Positions 1 through 19,027 of a DNA stretch of 64,000 nt are shown here, one piece after another; positions within the stretch are counted from its first letter, which is position 1; each line of letters opens with the position of its first letter. The DNA lies in the NCBI GenBank assembly GCA_026929865.2, contig CM049416.1, positions 12,911,501 through 12,975,500 on the forward strand, in the 5' to 3' direction. The translations under genes and the position numbers were made by a program. The notes under the pieces were generated by a model, which saw only the letters and a list, made by a program, of their open reading frames with translations, was not told the origin of the DNA and did not search any database. This DNA is from Hyperoplus lanceolatus (taxonomy: Eukaryota; Chordata; Actinopteri; Uranoscopiformes; Ammodytidae).

Positions 1-2131
1 AAAATACATTATCATTTTTGGCTATACATTCTCAATTTCCAATGGAGTCCGACTTCTCTTAGTGCACATACAACTTAGTGCAAAGTAATCTATTCCCAAA
101 AAGCAATGATCTGTAAGAGGTTGTATGGTTTTTTGTCTTTGTTTTTCTTTATTAGAGAGTGTACCGTAGAGAGATGACAGGATATTTGGGAAGGAAGAGG
201 AGGGGAACAGGCTTAGGCTACTGGAACACTGAAATGACAACAATATACAAATCATATGTCCAAATAAAAAACACAGTATTTCCATGTTTGGAACTTAGTT
301 TTTAATAGTAGGTTTTTCTTTTTTAAGTCATATTTTATTTGTAAAAGATGGATCAACGACATTAATTGTGTGCCTTGTGAGTTTTATTTCACTTTCTATG
401 TATTGACTCTTGCCTATTTGTTGAGTGAGTTTTTTATTTCCACTGGGATGGCAGGCTGTGACATTTAATTAATCCTCGTGCTATCGTATATTCAGCGTGG
501 CGTGCACATGTACTTTGCTTTCACCCTTTAAATATACAATAAAGGGAACCGCTTTGTTCTCTGTAATTTTTTTCATTGTTCCTTTATACTGTACTTCCCG
601 CTGGCTACGTTGCCTCGGGGGAAACAGTGGAAATGAACAGCGTTCACACCACTAAAACCTTGCCAAGACAATTCAGATCGGATCACTGTGGTCATATTCT
701 AGAATTGATTTATTGTATTATAACTTTATTATCTTGGTCTCGAAATCTAAACCTCATAGCAAACTGTCTTTCCACTGTGTTTGTTTAGCCAGATATTTAA
801 CATGCACTTAACACAAATTAGGAAACACTGAGACTTAGATCATTCCAAAGTTCGTTGTTTTTTTACTACTCTTTGGTAATGCTTGGAAATACAGTAGATC
901 CAAACACAGACTGTTACATGCAGCAGTGTTGCAGTTGTAACCCTTAAGTGGTTATGAAATGCTGACATGTTGCCTGGTGGAGGCTTAATGAAAATTAATT
1001 CACTTCACAATATTTTTAAATGGTAAAGGCTGGAAAATAATAACAATTGGCACAAGAATGATCTGCAATTGGGGAAAAGGGTAATTATTGTGTGTTTGAG
1101 TGCAGGCCCTATAGGATTTAACTTCCTGCTATGATAGATAGGGGATATGTTGTGAATGGAGGTAATGTGTGTAGGCAGACTACATACCCTACAACTCAGA
1201 CAGAGCTCATGAGCTTCTTCGCCACAGATCCACTGGGAATGAGGCAATTCCTCCCACACAATCATCCCCCAAAGCAAGTTAAATCCAGCCAGGGATGAGA
1301 GAGAGATGCAACATTCTCTATACCAGGCACTCCCTTTACTTGAGTCTTTTCCAGAGCTGAACCAGGGTCAGACAGAAGTGTCAAAACTTTTTTTCTCTGC
1401 CCTGAGTCTGACTGATGGGAGGGTGTGGTTCACCACAGATAGCATTTGCTAAATTGACTTTTAAATGTTTGATCAGGTTGTCAACATTTTCATGTACTTA
1501 CTGTATTTCCTGTGTGGCTTTGTCATCAGCCCTTCCAAAGTGTTAGAACTGGGCTGACACTGTAGGGTTGAGCGAAAATGTCCAAACGTGTCATGTTAAA
1601 GTTTCTATTCATTTAAAAAGACGAAGCAATTAACCAAATAACTAGTAAGTAAAAGCAGTTGGAAGAACAAGAATATTTCATAATGTTATTCTTTATCCCA
1701 GAGCATTTTGTTGAGCTTCTTTCTCTATTGTTAGAATATGGTTCATCATTTTTCAGACTGCTTTTTTTTTATTGTGTGTGCTGTTGTTTGCAGTAAAGAT
1801 GTGCAGCAGTTTGGAGAATGTACCAAGGATTGAAACCTCTTTAACACCATAGTTGATGACATGCCACCAAAAGAACCTGCTCTGACTTGCTTTGCAGTGT
1901 CCTCATTCCTGGCCTCTATGCGCAGTGTAAATAATCGCAATGTTATGGAAACGGAAAATGGCCACGTAAAATACGCTGTTGTCAACTGTACAATTTGCTT
2001 TAACGGAACATGATTGAAATGTCATCCTAAAAACAGGGCAATATTGACAAAACCGGATCACATAGAGGCTATTAGGGTGATAATGCATAGTAATAAAAGC
2101 ACTTTTTTCACATGAAAAAAAAACAAATTAG
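1..2131. other. Upstream intron of ano6
   Basis: No exon with plausible splice sites encoding the missing ANO6 N-terminus was seen here. The sequence is AT-rich and unique-looking. A very short exon cannot be excluded by eye. Confidence 0.5.
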
Positions 2132-2467
2132 TGTCGAGGAAATTCTATATTTCCGACATATCTGTAATAGAAGACTAAATTCAGAGAGAATTTTATTACA
2201 TTATAGAATAAGACAAAACAACAGAGTCACAGAGTAACATTGATTAAGAACCTGCAGGGAGACAGCCCAGGAAGGACTGCCTCCTGACCAGTATTTTCAG
2301 AGACCCTTTATGCCTCTTCAGGAGAGGGGGGTGTGTACAAACATTAACCTCAGGGTTACAGGATAACACAATTAACAGTTGGTCTTGTGTTTATATTGTA
2401 ATGAGGAACTAGATATCTTCTAAGGGACAGGAACCCCAGTTATATTGCCCCCAAAAAACATTCCACA
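2132..2467 (-). mobile_element. Possible solo LTR (minus orientation)
   Basis: On the minus strand this 336-bp block starts TGTGGAATG and ends CTCGACA. It contains a TATA-like GGCATAAAG and then AATAAAATTC near the 3' side, the order expected for the U3-R-U5 of a retroviral-type LTR. No matching target duplication was found at the borders, so the limits or the class may be wrong. It lies in the ano6 intron just upstream of exon 2763-2828. Confidence 0.35.
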
Positions 2468-2762
2468 TATACAACAGTTATCTAAGAATCTATTGACTTC
2501 TTAACACATAAAGACTAGAGAGTAATTGTAGAAATACATCACTACAAATAATTCTGCCCTCACAATTAGAAATACGTTTAGGACTATATGCTTGTTCTAA
2601 TAAAAAGGTCAAATAAACGGATCTACATTTTAAAGTGTCCGTGTGCATAACCTTGGCACTCCTTTGACACAAGTGCTTGTAGTATTTACACTGCAGGCTT
2701 GGCACAAGTCATGCATGTTAAACTCAGTTAAGCACCGAGAATTAAAGCGTTCTCTTCTGTAG

Positions 2763-9986
<7,224 letters not shown>

Positions 9987-11295
9987 AAACAATGATCATC
10001 CCTGATACTGTATGCATGGCTATACAGTGTTTTGGAAGCACCTTCCCACATACGTCTAAATACTGACTGTGAGGGAATTTTGGGTCTTTATTCCCTCATA
10101 CTGACCAACACACCTGTGAACCTGTGACAAATATAAGACCAGAAAAAAAAAGCTATGGACTTTCCGGTATGGAGGTATGATGCTTCAGAGGGGACTGATG
10201 GACAAAGAAAGGATAAACCACTGTTGACTAGTCTGTCCCCACACATCTGGACTTTCCCTAATGAAAAAAGAACAGTGTTTCTATCAACTTCAACAGTGAC
10301 ATTCTTTCTAGTAGAACAAGATGAAACCGCCCTCTTTTTAAGGTAGTGTGGCGGTCTTAAATTGGAATTTTTTGTGTGCCATTTTTTTACCTAAAGTGTC
10401 TTTGTATATGACTTGTGCCTTTTATGAGTACATAACATTTATAGCCTGGCTGTATCAGCACTGCAGTGTCTCGCTCCGTCCATTGATCTACTTGCTGGAG
10501 GCTCGTCTGGACAATTGTTTATCACTGCTGCCATTTAATAACAGTATTATTATACCATTTTATTTTATTTCATATATATTATGCCACTTTTGAATGCAAT
10601 GTTGTTTGATTGGGATTTTTGTTTTAGTCTTCCTCTCACAAAGTTCACATTGTTACACAAGTGATGCTAGAAGTTAGCATAGATATGGACTGACAGAACG
10701 GGAGCTGGTGCCTTATAAAGTTGTGTTACACATGTAAGTTTACAATCCACCGCGATGAATTTGCAATGGCTCCTTCATCATTCCACAAAATGCAGTTTAT
10801 TTTAGCTTTTGTTTTTAAGTCAAAGACCTAATTGTGTCCACTGCACTGCACATATTTTTTTAACTGCATGTTGTATCCTGTGATATAGTTATTGTTTCTT
10901 CTCCCGTGTCACTGTTGAAATCTGATGCCAATACCTATGCTGTGTTATTGCCTCGCCTTGTGATTTTAACAGTGTCAACATAACCACAATGTATACAAAC
11001 GTTATCATATGCCACTTATATGTGACGATGCATATCCGTTGTGTCTTTTTGTTTTATATAGTGCAACATAAATTGTTCAACAACTAACAAACTGTCCCTC
11101 CTTTAAAAAAAATCTGCAACTTAAAACGAATGTGTGTTTTATTGTATGTGCTAAGAACTATGCGCCGCTGCACCTGTAACAAAACACAGCTGTGATGCCT
11201 TTGTTACACTTGTACATCACCGGAGCAAGATGAGTTTCAAAGCCACTGGAGAACAGCAGAAACACGATTTCCAGAGGCAGCAGACCATTACACAC
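9987..11295 (+). other. ano6 3' UTR and downstream sequence
   Basis: No coding potential is seen downstream of the ano6 stop. I did not see a canonical AATAAA or ATTAAA before the Harbinger element begins, so the polyadenylation site could be non-canonical, and the transcript end is unresolved. The sequence is AT-rich with T runs. Confidence 0.5.
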
Positions 11296-12553
11296 ACTGG
11301 CCCTCATTTATCAAACTTGCGTGGAAACTGGTGCAGATTCTGGCGCAAATACCTCCCTACGCCAGGTATCGCGTGGGATTTATCAAACAGTCGTATCTCG
11401 CCAATCTCAGCGTACGCCAGGCCATTATTGATAAATGCGGCGGATGAAAACGAGCGTATCACGCCCCTATATTTTCTCAGTTTAGAAGCCTCGCCCAGAG
11501 GTTTTACGACATGGATATGCGCAATACGGCACTTCCCTGAAGTAGAAATTGACAGAATAACAGCGAAAGTAGAAAAAAGAGTTTCATTTCGGAGCATTAG
11601 CCTACAAGCAGCATCAAAGAACGACAGAAGGCAGCAGTTAGGAAGGAAATAACTGCTGCGGTCAACAGCGTTGGTGTTGACAGCGTTGGTGTCGTGTCGC
11701 CACTAAAAAAGCGTGTTGCTGTTCTGAAATGCAACCAACTGGGGGTGCGGGACTGCGGGCATAATATAAGTGGAGAAAAAGACGCACCAACTGTCGGATA
11801 ATGGTCCCCATAAAATAAATACACGTCTGCAGAGATTTTAATGATTAGAATGTATTGGCCCTTTTAGATAGCACTAGTCTACTCAAAATGGTTTTAAAAA
11901 CTAAAAATAACACATTTTGCGTTTTACTGTATGACAGCATGCGCTTGGCAAGAGTGGTCAGCCCGGCCGTCAGCTGCACAAGCCGACCCGGCAGCGATCG
12001 GCTGTGAGAGCGCCCACCGTCCTGCTCCACCAGCAGATCGGAACAACGTGCCGGTAAACGGTGGAAATAAGTCGCTCGCTTTAGCATCAATGACATATTA
12101 AAAGAGGAACTAACATCTACAAAGTGCGTCAAATAAATAAAATGTTAAGCTGAATGTTGTGCCGTGTATTTTTTTGTATCATAAAGAGCAGTGTAGGCCT
12201 ACTACATATTTAATACTTAGGCTAACATTTTGAATGAATGCAGCCCCCGTGCCTCAGTGTCCCTGCTCCAAGACAACTGCCCTTACGCAGCGCTCCTAAG
12301 TGGCTGGGGCCTCATTTATCAAACTTTGCGTAGGATTTGCGTTAGAAGGTTGCTTTCGTAGGATTTAGGGCAGTGCGTGCGAAAGATATTTTCCGATTTA
12401 TGAAGCAGTGCGCACGCACGTCCTACGCCTGTGTCCCTTCGTAAATCACAATCAATACTAAATGTGGCGCAGCTTTGAAGGCTTAATTTCACGCCCATAA
12501 TTGCCTATAAATAGTCATAGGAACGCCCTAAATGAATATTCATTCATGAAATC

Positions 12554-13501
12554 ATGGCGGAGAAAAAGACCAAGAAGCGAAATTTTACACAGTGCGAGGT
12601 GGAGGCGCTAATCACTGAAGTGGAAAAAAAAAAATATATTATTTGGTAGCCACGGTAGTGGAATTACAAACGCGAAAAAGGCCAGAGAGTGGCAATTGGT
12701 GGCGGACGCTGTCAATGCCTCGGCGTCCGAGGGTCGGACAGTGTCCGAAATTAAAAAAAGTGGTCGGACCTGAAAGTTGATGCCAAAAAGCGCCTGGCGC
12801 TTCATCGCCGGAGCGTGACGGCCACGGGAGGGGGAACGGGAACACCGGAGCTGACCCCCAATGATGAGAGGATGGCCAGCATTATAGGGGAATCCCTACT
12901 GTGCGGCGTGGTCTCTGAGGGGGAAGGTGACACTGATGCGTGTGGGCCACCTGATTACTCGAGTAAGTAATTAGTATTTGATTTTTTTAAAATGAGTAGA
13001 AAGAGACATGGAATTTTAATTATTTTTTTTATTATTCCCCCCCCCCCCAAAAAAAAAAAAACAGCTGCCACGTGTTCCAGCGGGGCCGGGGTTGCCGCGT
13101 CCAGCGGCGGCGGTGCCTCGACCGGCGGTGCCTCGACCAGCGGGGCTGGGGGTGCTGCATCCAGCGGCAGCGGTGCCTCGACCAGCCGTTCCTCCACCAG
13201 CGGCGGAGTGGGTGCCTCCACCAGCGGCGGTGTGGGTGCCTCCACCAGCGGCGGTGTGGGTGCCTCCACCAGCGGCGGTGTGGGTGCCTCCACCAGCGGC
13301 GGTGTGGGTGCCTCCACCAGCGGCGGAGTGGGTGCCTCCACCAGCGGAACCGGGGCCAGCAACCGAGTCCTCACGGACAGTGTCCTGCAGCTGCAGCGGG
13401 AGACCGTTGCAGCTGTGAGAGATGTTGCGAGGGAGCTGCAGGGCATCAGGGATGTATTGTCAGCCATAAACCAAACGATGCAACAATTTCTTAACAAATA
13501 A
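12554..13501 (+). pseudogene. Harbinger Myb-like DNA-binding protein, frameshifted
   Basis: In this superfamily a Myb/SANT-like partner is needed with the transposase for nuclear import and end binding. Translation starts MAEKKTKKRNFTQCEVEALI at 12554. It then runs into an A11 run (12624-12634) that shifts frame by +1 and meets TAG. The alternative frame continues SHGSGITNAKKAREWQLVAD to an A7 run (12753-12759), where one missing A restores the first frame (WSDLKVDAKKRL). A likely intron spans 12963-13064 (GTAAGT...CAG). Exon 2 carries a GGVGASTS repeat and ends in a helical tail, LQGIRDVLSAINQTMQQFLNK-like. Apart from the two homopolymer indels it looks complete. Confidence 0.8.
13197..13350 (+). 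repeat. 24-bp coding minisatellite (GGVGASTS)n
   Basis: About six tandem copies of ACCAGCGGCGGNGTGGGTGCCTCC encode GGVGASTS units in the Myb-like protein, in a Gly/Ser/Ala-rich linker. Repeat number is likely to vary between copies. Confidence 0.9.
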
Positions 13502-13533
13502 AATAAAATAAATGCTACAATACCTTGTTTGTT

Positions 13534-14690
13534 TTACATGCGACGCATCACAGCCAAACGCTGGCGCACAGCGGCCACATTTGGCTCAAAAGCCTGGGGG
13601 TATGGGTCGGGGTCAGGGGCAACCCCACCATCTGCGTCAGGAGGGAGACGCACACCTCTTTGTTGTGCCAAATTGTGCAAGACTGCACAGGCCCGAACTA
13701 TCCTGCACACCTTAACGGGGTTGTAGGATAGTCTCCCTCCTGACGCATCGAGGCAACGCCACCTGCCCTTGAGGAGGCCGATCGTGCGTTCTATAATAGC
13801 CCGCGTTTGGCTGTGGCGCACGTTGTACCGCCTTTCGTCCTCAGTTTGAGGGTTTTGGAAAGGGGTCAGCAGCCACTGTGTGAGGGGATAGCCACTGTCT
13901 CCTGCAACGTTAGGAAAGGTTAGACACTGAAGTATACCAAAATGTAGTTTTTTTTACACATACATTAATCAGGCTTACCTAGAAGCCAGCCATCACACAC
14001 AGCCCCCGCTTCAAGTCTCTGTCCAACACTGCTATGTCGCAGAATGAATGAATCATGGGTTGACCCAGGCCACCGAGCCACTACATTTGTAATCATCATG
14101 TCCGCATCACAAATGATTTGGACATTCATTGAATGAAAATGCTTTCTATTGACAAAAACATTTTCATCCACACTTGGCGCCCTTATAGCAACATGCGTGC
14201 AGTCAATAGCACCGATTACATTTGGGAAACCGGACATTGCTGCAAATTGCGCTTTTTTATTTGCCTGTTCACCCACCGTGTAAGGAAATTGAATATACAG
14301 ATGTGTCAAACCTATAATTCCTCCTAACACGTCTGGCATAACACGGCTGAGGGTTGGCTGCGAAATACCCGACCTGTCGGCCAGTTCCCTCTGAAAAGTG
14401 CCGGTTGCCAGAAATCCTAAGGTCGAGAGCACTTGAAGCGGGACTGGCACGGCGTTGCTCCGGCGCGTGCTCCTCTGTAGAGCCGGGCCCAACGCCGCAC
14501 AGAGGTTCAGGAGGACTGCTCTTGGCAGTCGGTAGCGGCTCATGAGCCATTGATCGTTTCTGGAAAACGGGTCGTCATGGTCGTGGAAGACCCTCTCCCT
14601 CCGGATCCTTCTTTGTGCCAGATCTTCCAGTAATGCTAAATAAGCCATTTCGCGTAATTGCGCATTGGAATTGCATGCCTTTATACCCAT
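13534..14690 (-). CDS. PIF/Harbinger DDE transposase (HARBI1-like), intact
   Basis: Nuclease/transposase that would cut and move the inner Harbinger element. Two exons, 14690-13979 and 13901-13534, are joined over a 77-bp GTAAGC...GCAG intron and give 359 residues with no stop. The N-terminal part has a helix-turn-helix-like stretch (FQRELADRSGISQPTLSRVM, about residues 118-137). The DDE core shows all three acidic residues: IGAIDCTHVAI, ARWPGSTHDSFIL and RTIGLLKGRWRCL with E just before. The C-terminus ends LAVMRRM. Met at 14690 is the first in-frame start; MAYLALLEDL, 14 codons on, is an alternative. It is convergent with the Myb-like gene. Confidence 0.9.
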
Positions 14691-15941
14691 CCAGCTAATT
14701 GCATCAAAACAGATACAGGTGTGGACCTAATGATGGACTTAATTGTTGACAAATATTTCCGAGCAACACACGCGGCGATGATGATTATAATAAAAATAAT
14801 ACTTTGCGTTGTCAAAACATTTCATTTATTTATTTTTATTTCAGCAAGTACTTGCCACGCGTTGGACCTGCTTAAAAACAAAACCATTAAAAAACAGGCT
14901 TCGGCCGTAAAAAGAAATGTGTAAAACATCATATTAAAACTCTGCGCTCCTATTTCAGAAGGAGTCAAAAACAGCATCACACATTGTTTGCCCTGTTCAC
15001 GTTTTTTATTCATGAGAAAAACATCCATAAAGTGAAAATAGTTGAATGAACGAAAAATACAAATACATAGATTTTACACTATTTTACAATTTGGAAAATA
15101 ATATTCTTCTGGGGATATGGCGACAGGAAAACGTTTAGTTTGGTGCCTCAGTTCGATCTTCAGAAACGCTAAAAGGCAGGTTATTCTTTAATTATTTCTG
15201 AATATAGGTTTTAAAGTAGATCTGTTTTAAATGTGCACTCATATATGTCCGTTTGTAGGCTATTAAATATTAGAATCAGTTTTTTTGTATCACTCCATGG
15301 AAAAATCGGTCGAGGCATATTAATTGTAAGAATGGCTTTATCCGTTTTGCAAAGGAACTCCCGATGTATGACATGCATGCATGGCTTAATACGATTAATT
15401 TTACACAGACACATTCGTTCTCGTACTTCATTCATCTGCCGACTGGAGTCGCCAGTTCTCCTTTCTCCACTTTTTGTCCGTACGCATGGGTTATATTGTG
15501 CGTGGAACACCGCACTTCTTCCCGTCAAGTATACTTTTGATAAATCGCAAATGTTGCTTAGTGAGCCACGTACGCACTCTATTGTGCGTACGCACCGTTG
15601 ATAAATGAGGCCCCTGGTGTGCGCACTATTGAATCAGCTCTCCTACTCAGTTTCACACCATAAGCTGCACATTTTTAAGTGATTCATATCTTTATTTCGG
15701 TCTTATTTGCACTGCATTTGTATTATCTTCTAATAATTGTCCAACAAAGTCATCGGCTACCCGGCACAGCCTGCACTGCGAGTCCAAGCTGTTTTCAAAT
15801 TTGCGTTCACGAGCTGAGAGCTGGCGTGGGATTTGAGCGTACTCTACGCTCACGTCCATATTGATAAATGCCGAGATTTGCGTGGAAATGTACGTACACC
15901 CATTTTTCTGGTCTACGCAAGATTGATAAATGAGGGCCACT

Positions 15942-16637
15942 GTGTATCGCTTTGGGATGGCTTGAGACATTTACGGAAGAACAAAAACTACAGGAATGTG
16001 TTGCAAAACCCTACATTACTGCAGTCTAGAGGTGTAAGCACTGCCAGGCAGGGTCTGACTTTATCATGACAATATAAGGTTTCTCAACGTAACACGATAA
16101 TTATTTGTCAGAGAATAATATTTAAAACAATGTGAAAGGGAGCATGTGCTTGCGAGACCCTTTTTACGATTCTTAACACTGTCACAACTGAGTGTGTTAC
16201 TAGAAAAAAAATATTTGTTTTGTTTTTGTATCACATTAAAGTGATAGGTGAACCCAGATATTCTCTGTTGACTCCCCTGCTTGAAATCATGTGATGTAAT
16301 GCTGTCAGTGTCTCCAGCTAATATTCCGGTGGCAGAGATGGTCGCAGGACGCAAACAAGGCTCTGCAATGGTGTTTGTTTCAGAGAGGGATTTCGAGGAA
16401 ACTATGGAACTATTGGAATGCTATGAGTACCACCACAGGCTACAGCACTGAAAGGGACCTCATAACAAGTTATACTGGTTCTTGAATAGGTTCAAGAAGG
16501 AAGCTGTAGTGAGGTCTGCCTTCACAACTCCTCTACAGCCTCCATTGACAACAGACTTCCTAATTGTCACAGCTGAGCCTAAACCCACACACAATAGTTA
16601 CATTGGAACATCGTAGCTGGTATTCCACACTTACGAC
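15942..16637. other. Intergenic, nothing recognised
   Basis: Unique-looking sequence between the Harbinger nest and the hAT-like element. Short ORFs here resemble nothing known to me and lack splice support. Confidence 0.4.
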
Positions 16638-18113
16638 CAGGGCCGCCCATAAGGGGTAGAAAGTGGGAAGGCTTTCTAGGGCCCAGCCACTTGGGGGGCC
16701 CATGGTCTTTGGAAGCCAAGAACCTAACTAAGCTAAACTTTATTTTTAGATATTTATGTAATTATCTATTCAAAGTTGGGTGTTTACACAGAGCCGCGGC
16801 TCCGCTTACGGCTATTTAAAAAGCAGTAGAAAAGCAGAAATGTTCAAAATGTTTCAGATTGAGCACAGAGTGTAACTGTTTCAAACATAATTCATCCTAT
16901 AAACCCTTTGTGTGCCAAATGGTGACAAGATTGGGTTTTGACTGGATTATATTTCCTGACTTGTTCCTGCTCACGGAAAACACATGTAGGCCTACCTGCT
17001 ACTTGTGTCTGGGTGTCGTTGTGAAAAGTATTTGGACCCCATGAAAAAACAGGTTGGGTACCTTTTGTAGTTCTTCTACATTAGTTACTCTGTAATTTTC
17101 CTGAGTCATAATGTAAATTTTTGTGAAAAAGAATTTCCCTTTGGGGACTATACCTTCTAAAGGCTTTGACATAAGTCTTCAGGTTGACACGACCAGCCAA
17201 TTCTGACCAGTTTTTCAGAAACCTGGCCAATTGACCAACCAGACGGGTCATACCACAATGAAGCTGACGAGCAGCATCATCCTGTTTTATTTATTGCCGT
17301 AACCACCAAGGTCCTGCTTTCTGTATCGTTTCTAAAAATAAAAATAGACCTAAAAAAATTCTTAATGCAAAGAAAGACACAAGGCACAAAGAAGTTGGAA
17401 TTAATTGAAGGAACAGATTTGAGTTCAAAGATTAAGAACTTTTTTTGTAATGATTTCAGTGCTTTTGCAGTGATGAGAGGAGAATGAACTAAGCCTAAAT
17501 GTTGCAAATAAATATAGGCCAACTTGATAGGTTTGAGGGTAGATTGGTTTGGTTATTCATGTAGAGAACCGCCTTGTTTCATTTGTGTGTGAAGAATTTG
17601 TTGTTGATGTTGTTTTTTAAGGGTTTTTTATTTCAACAATACCACCAACAGATTTCAAATGATTTAATGTCATGTGCAGAAATACAAAAAAGTGCAATAT
17701 ATGGTGCAGTCAATTAGTGTAAATGTATCTTACCAGAAACTAGTCGCATAGAAAACGTGCAAATTGTCAACAAACTGTTTGCTTTAGTGGATACTAAAGA
17801 AAAACAATGTCTCTGTGTGAACTGATTATTTTGTAGAGATCTGTTGATCTGTTAAACAATTGTGTGAGTGTAAGGGAATAATTGGTAGGTATGTTGGGCT
17901 AAGTCAGAAATGTGCTACTATTTTAAAATAATAATGAGCCCTTGCTCCCCCAACTGTCCCTGGTTGATAAGATAGTTAGTCTCTCTACAAATACATGTAT
18001 GTGTTTATTGAGGGATGAGCGCACTCACACTCATTGTTGATAGGAGTAATGGGTAAGGGGGGCCCATTGACTGGAGGTTTTCAGGGGCCCAGCCATTTGT
18101 GTGGGCAGGCCTG
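16638..18113. mobile_element. Non-autonomous hAT-like element, copy 1
   Basis: It begins CAGGGCCGCCCATAAGG and ends with the complement of CAGGCCTGCCCACACAAAT, an imperfect terminal inverted repeat of hAT type. Perfect 8-bp target duplications CTTACGAC lie at 16630-16637 and 18114-18121. GGGCCC-rich subterminal blocks occur at both ends (about 16677-16700 and 18059-18092). No transposase is seen in 1476 bp. A second copy lies inverted at 47581-49100. Confidence 0.85.
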
Positions 18114-18556
18114 CTTACGACCACAAATAATTGAAGATAGGCGGTTCTATGCTTCTTTAGGCCTTGAGACGAGCTGTACCACTTTCATAACACTGTTTAA
18201 GAATAAAGATTAACGTAACAGCTAATAATGTTATGTTCATTACCAATTCAAACTATAGCCTTCACTTTCATTAAATTGTTCTTGTTTCTTATAAACATAT
18301 TTCTAATATTAGACTGTTATGTTATTATTGTGTACTTTTTCATTTTGTTCAGTAGGACTCATTGAGGATCTCAGGAATATAAATGTTGGTAATTATATGT
18401 ATGTAAAAATTGTCCAATAACTTTTATGAAATATATTCGATTTTTTACACTTGGAAAAAACTGCCAAGCTTCCCTTTAGCAGGGCAGATATCAGGTGTTC
18501 TCATGCTGCAGCTTCCTATTTTTATTAAAATATTATACAACATTAAAACTCAGTGG

Positions 18557-18850
18557 GTGTATGTCCCTGCGTTCCAATACCCATACTTCCCTACTATTTA
18601 TTATGTCAGAAAAAGATTTAGGATGTCCCAATACATTCTTGTCAATTGTAGTATGCTGAACATACATAAATGCCCCCACAAACTCCAATAGCATTTTGGA
18701 GTATTCGTCTTTATTCTTGACATTTCTCGAAATATGAAAAAAAAATCTTCATTATCTGATTTTTTTTCTCTCCTGTAAAACTCTTCTGTACTTTAGTATG
18801 TAATGTAGTAAAAATAAAAAGTATTTGATTTGGAACGCAGGGTGTGTGTC
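18557..18850. mobile_element. Small inverted-repeat element next to pwp1
   Basis: Ends CCTGCGTTCCAAT (18566) and ATTTGGAACGCAGG (to 18841) are inverted repeats. They are flanked by GTGTATGTC (18557-18565) and GTGTGTGTC (18842-18850), a 9-bp duplication with one mismatch. A 9-bp duplication suggests a Mutator-like origin; an 8-bp reading would suggest hAT. The 276-bp body is AT-rich and non-coding. Confidence 0.65.
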
Positions 18851-18890
18851 TTTTCTACATTTTTGATCAGGCAAACTTGTCAACCCTCTG

Positions 18891-18934
18891 TGACGTCATC
18901 TAGATGAGACACAGGACCTATTTTAACTCACGTG
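18891..18934 (+). promoter_or_regulatory. Candidate pwp1 promoter: CRE and E-box
   Basis: A full-consensus cAMP response element TGACGTCA (18891-18898) and an E-box CACGTG (18929-18934) lie 94-137 bp before the pwp1 start codon. Both are common in promoters of growth and ribosome-biogenesis genes, and CACGTG is the classical MYC site. Use of either is inferred only. Confidence 0.45.
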
Positions 18935-19027
18935 TACGCTGTGTGGGTTGTTGTGTAGTATGCACTGCCATTACACTTTTTAAGATTGTATTTATTATTG
19001 ATCGATAAGTCTCGCAGTTTCGGTACA

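Larger units (their letters stand above)
12307..15613. mobile_element. Inner, gene-bearing PIF/Harbinger element
   Basis: Ends GGGCCTCATTTATCAA (12307) and TTGATAAATGAGGCCC (to 15613), flanked by CTG on both sides (12304-12306, 15614-15616). The 3307-bp body holds the two genes typical of an autonomous Harbinger: a Myb-like protein on + and a DDE transposase on -, facing each other with their stop codons only about 30 bp apart. The end sequence shares CCTCATTTATCAAACTT with the outer element, so they are related subfamilies. The stretch 14700-15600 is non-coding and AT-rich. Confidence 0.9.
11299..15938. mobile_element. Outer PIF/Harbinger element, interrupted by a second one
   Basis: Left end GGCCCTCATTTATCAA (11299) and right end TTGATAAATGAGGGCC (to 15938) form an inverted pair. 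Both sides are flanked by ACT (11296-11298 and 15939-15941), a 3-bp duplication as expected for this superfamily. Without the inner insertion it is about 1.33 kb. TTTATCAA/TTGATAAA motifs recur internally (11379, 11428, 15861). A region at 11575-11760 translates to something resembling a decayed Myb-like protein (KNDRRQQLGRKITAAVNSVG). No transposase is visible, so it is probably non-autonomous. Confidence 0.85.

Noticed and set aside
11230..11652. 140-codon open frame in the outer Harbinger
   Set aside because: It spans the element border and has no domain. At most its end reflects a decayed Myb-like gene.
12955..13497. Long open frames in several phases over the GGVGASTS repeat
   Set aside because: A tandem 24-bp repeat keeps all frames open; only one joins the Myb-like exon and ends in a plausible helix.
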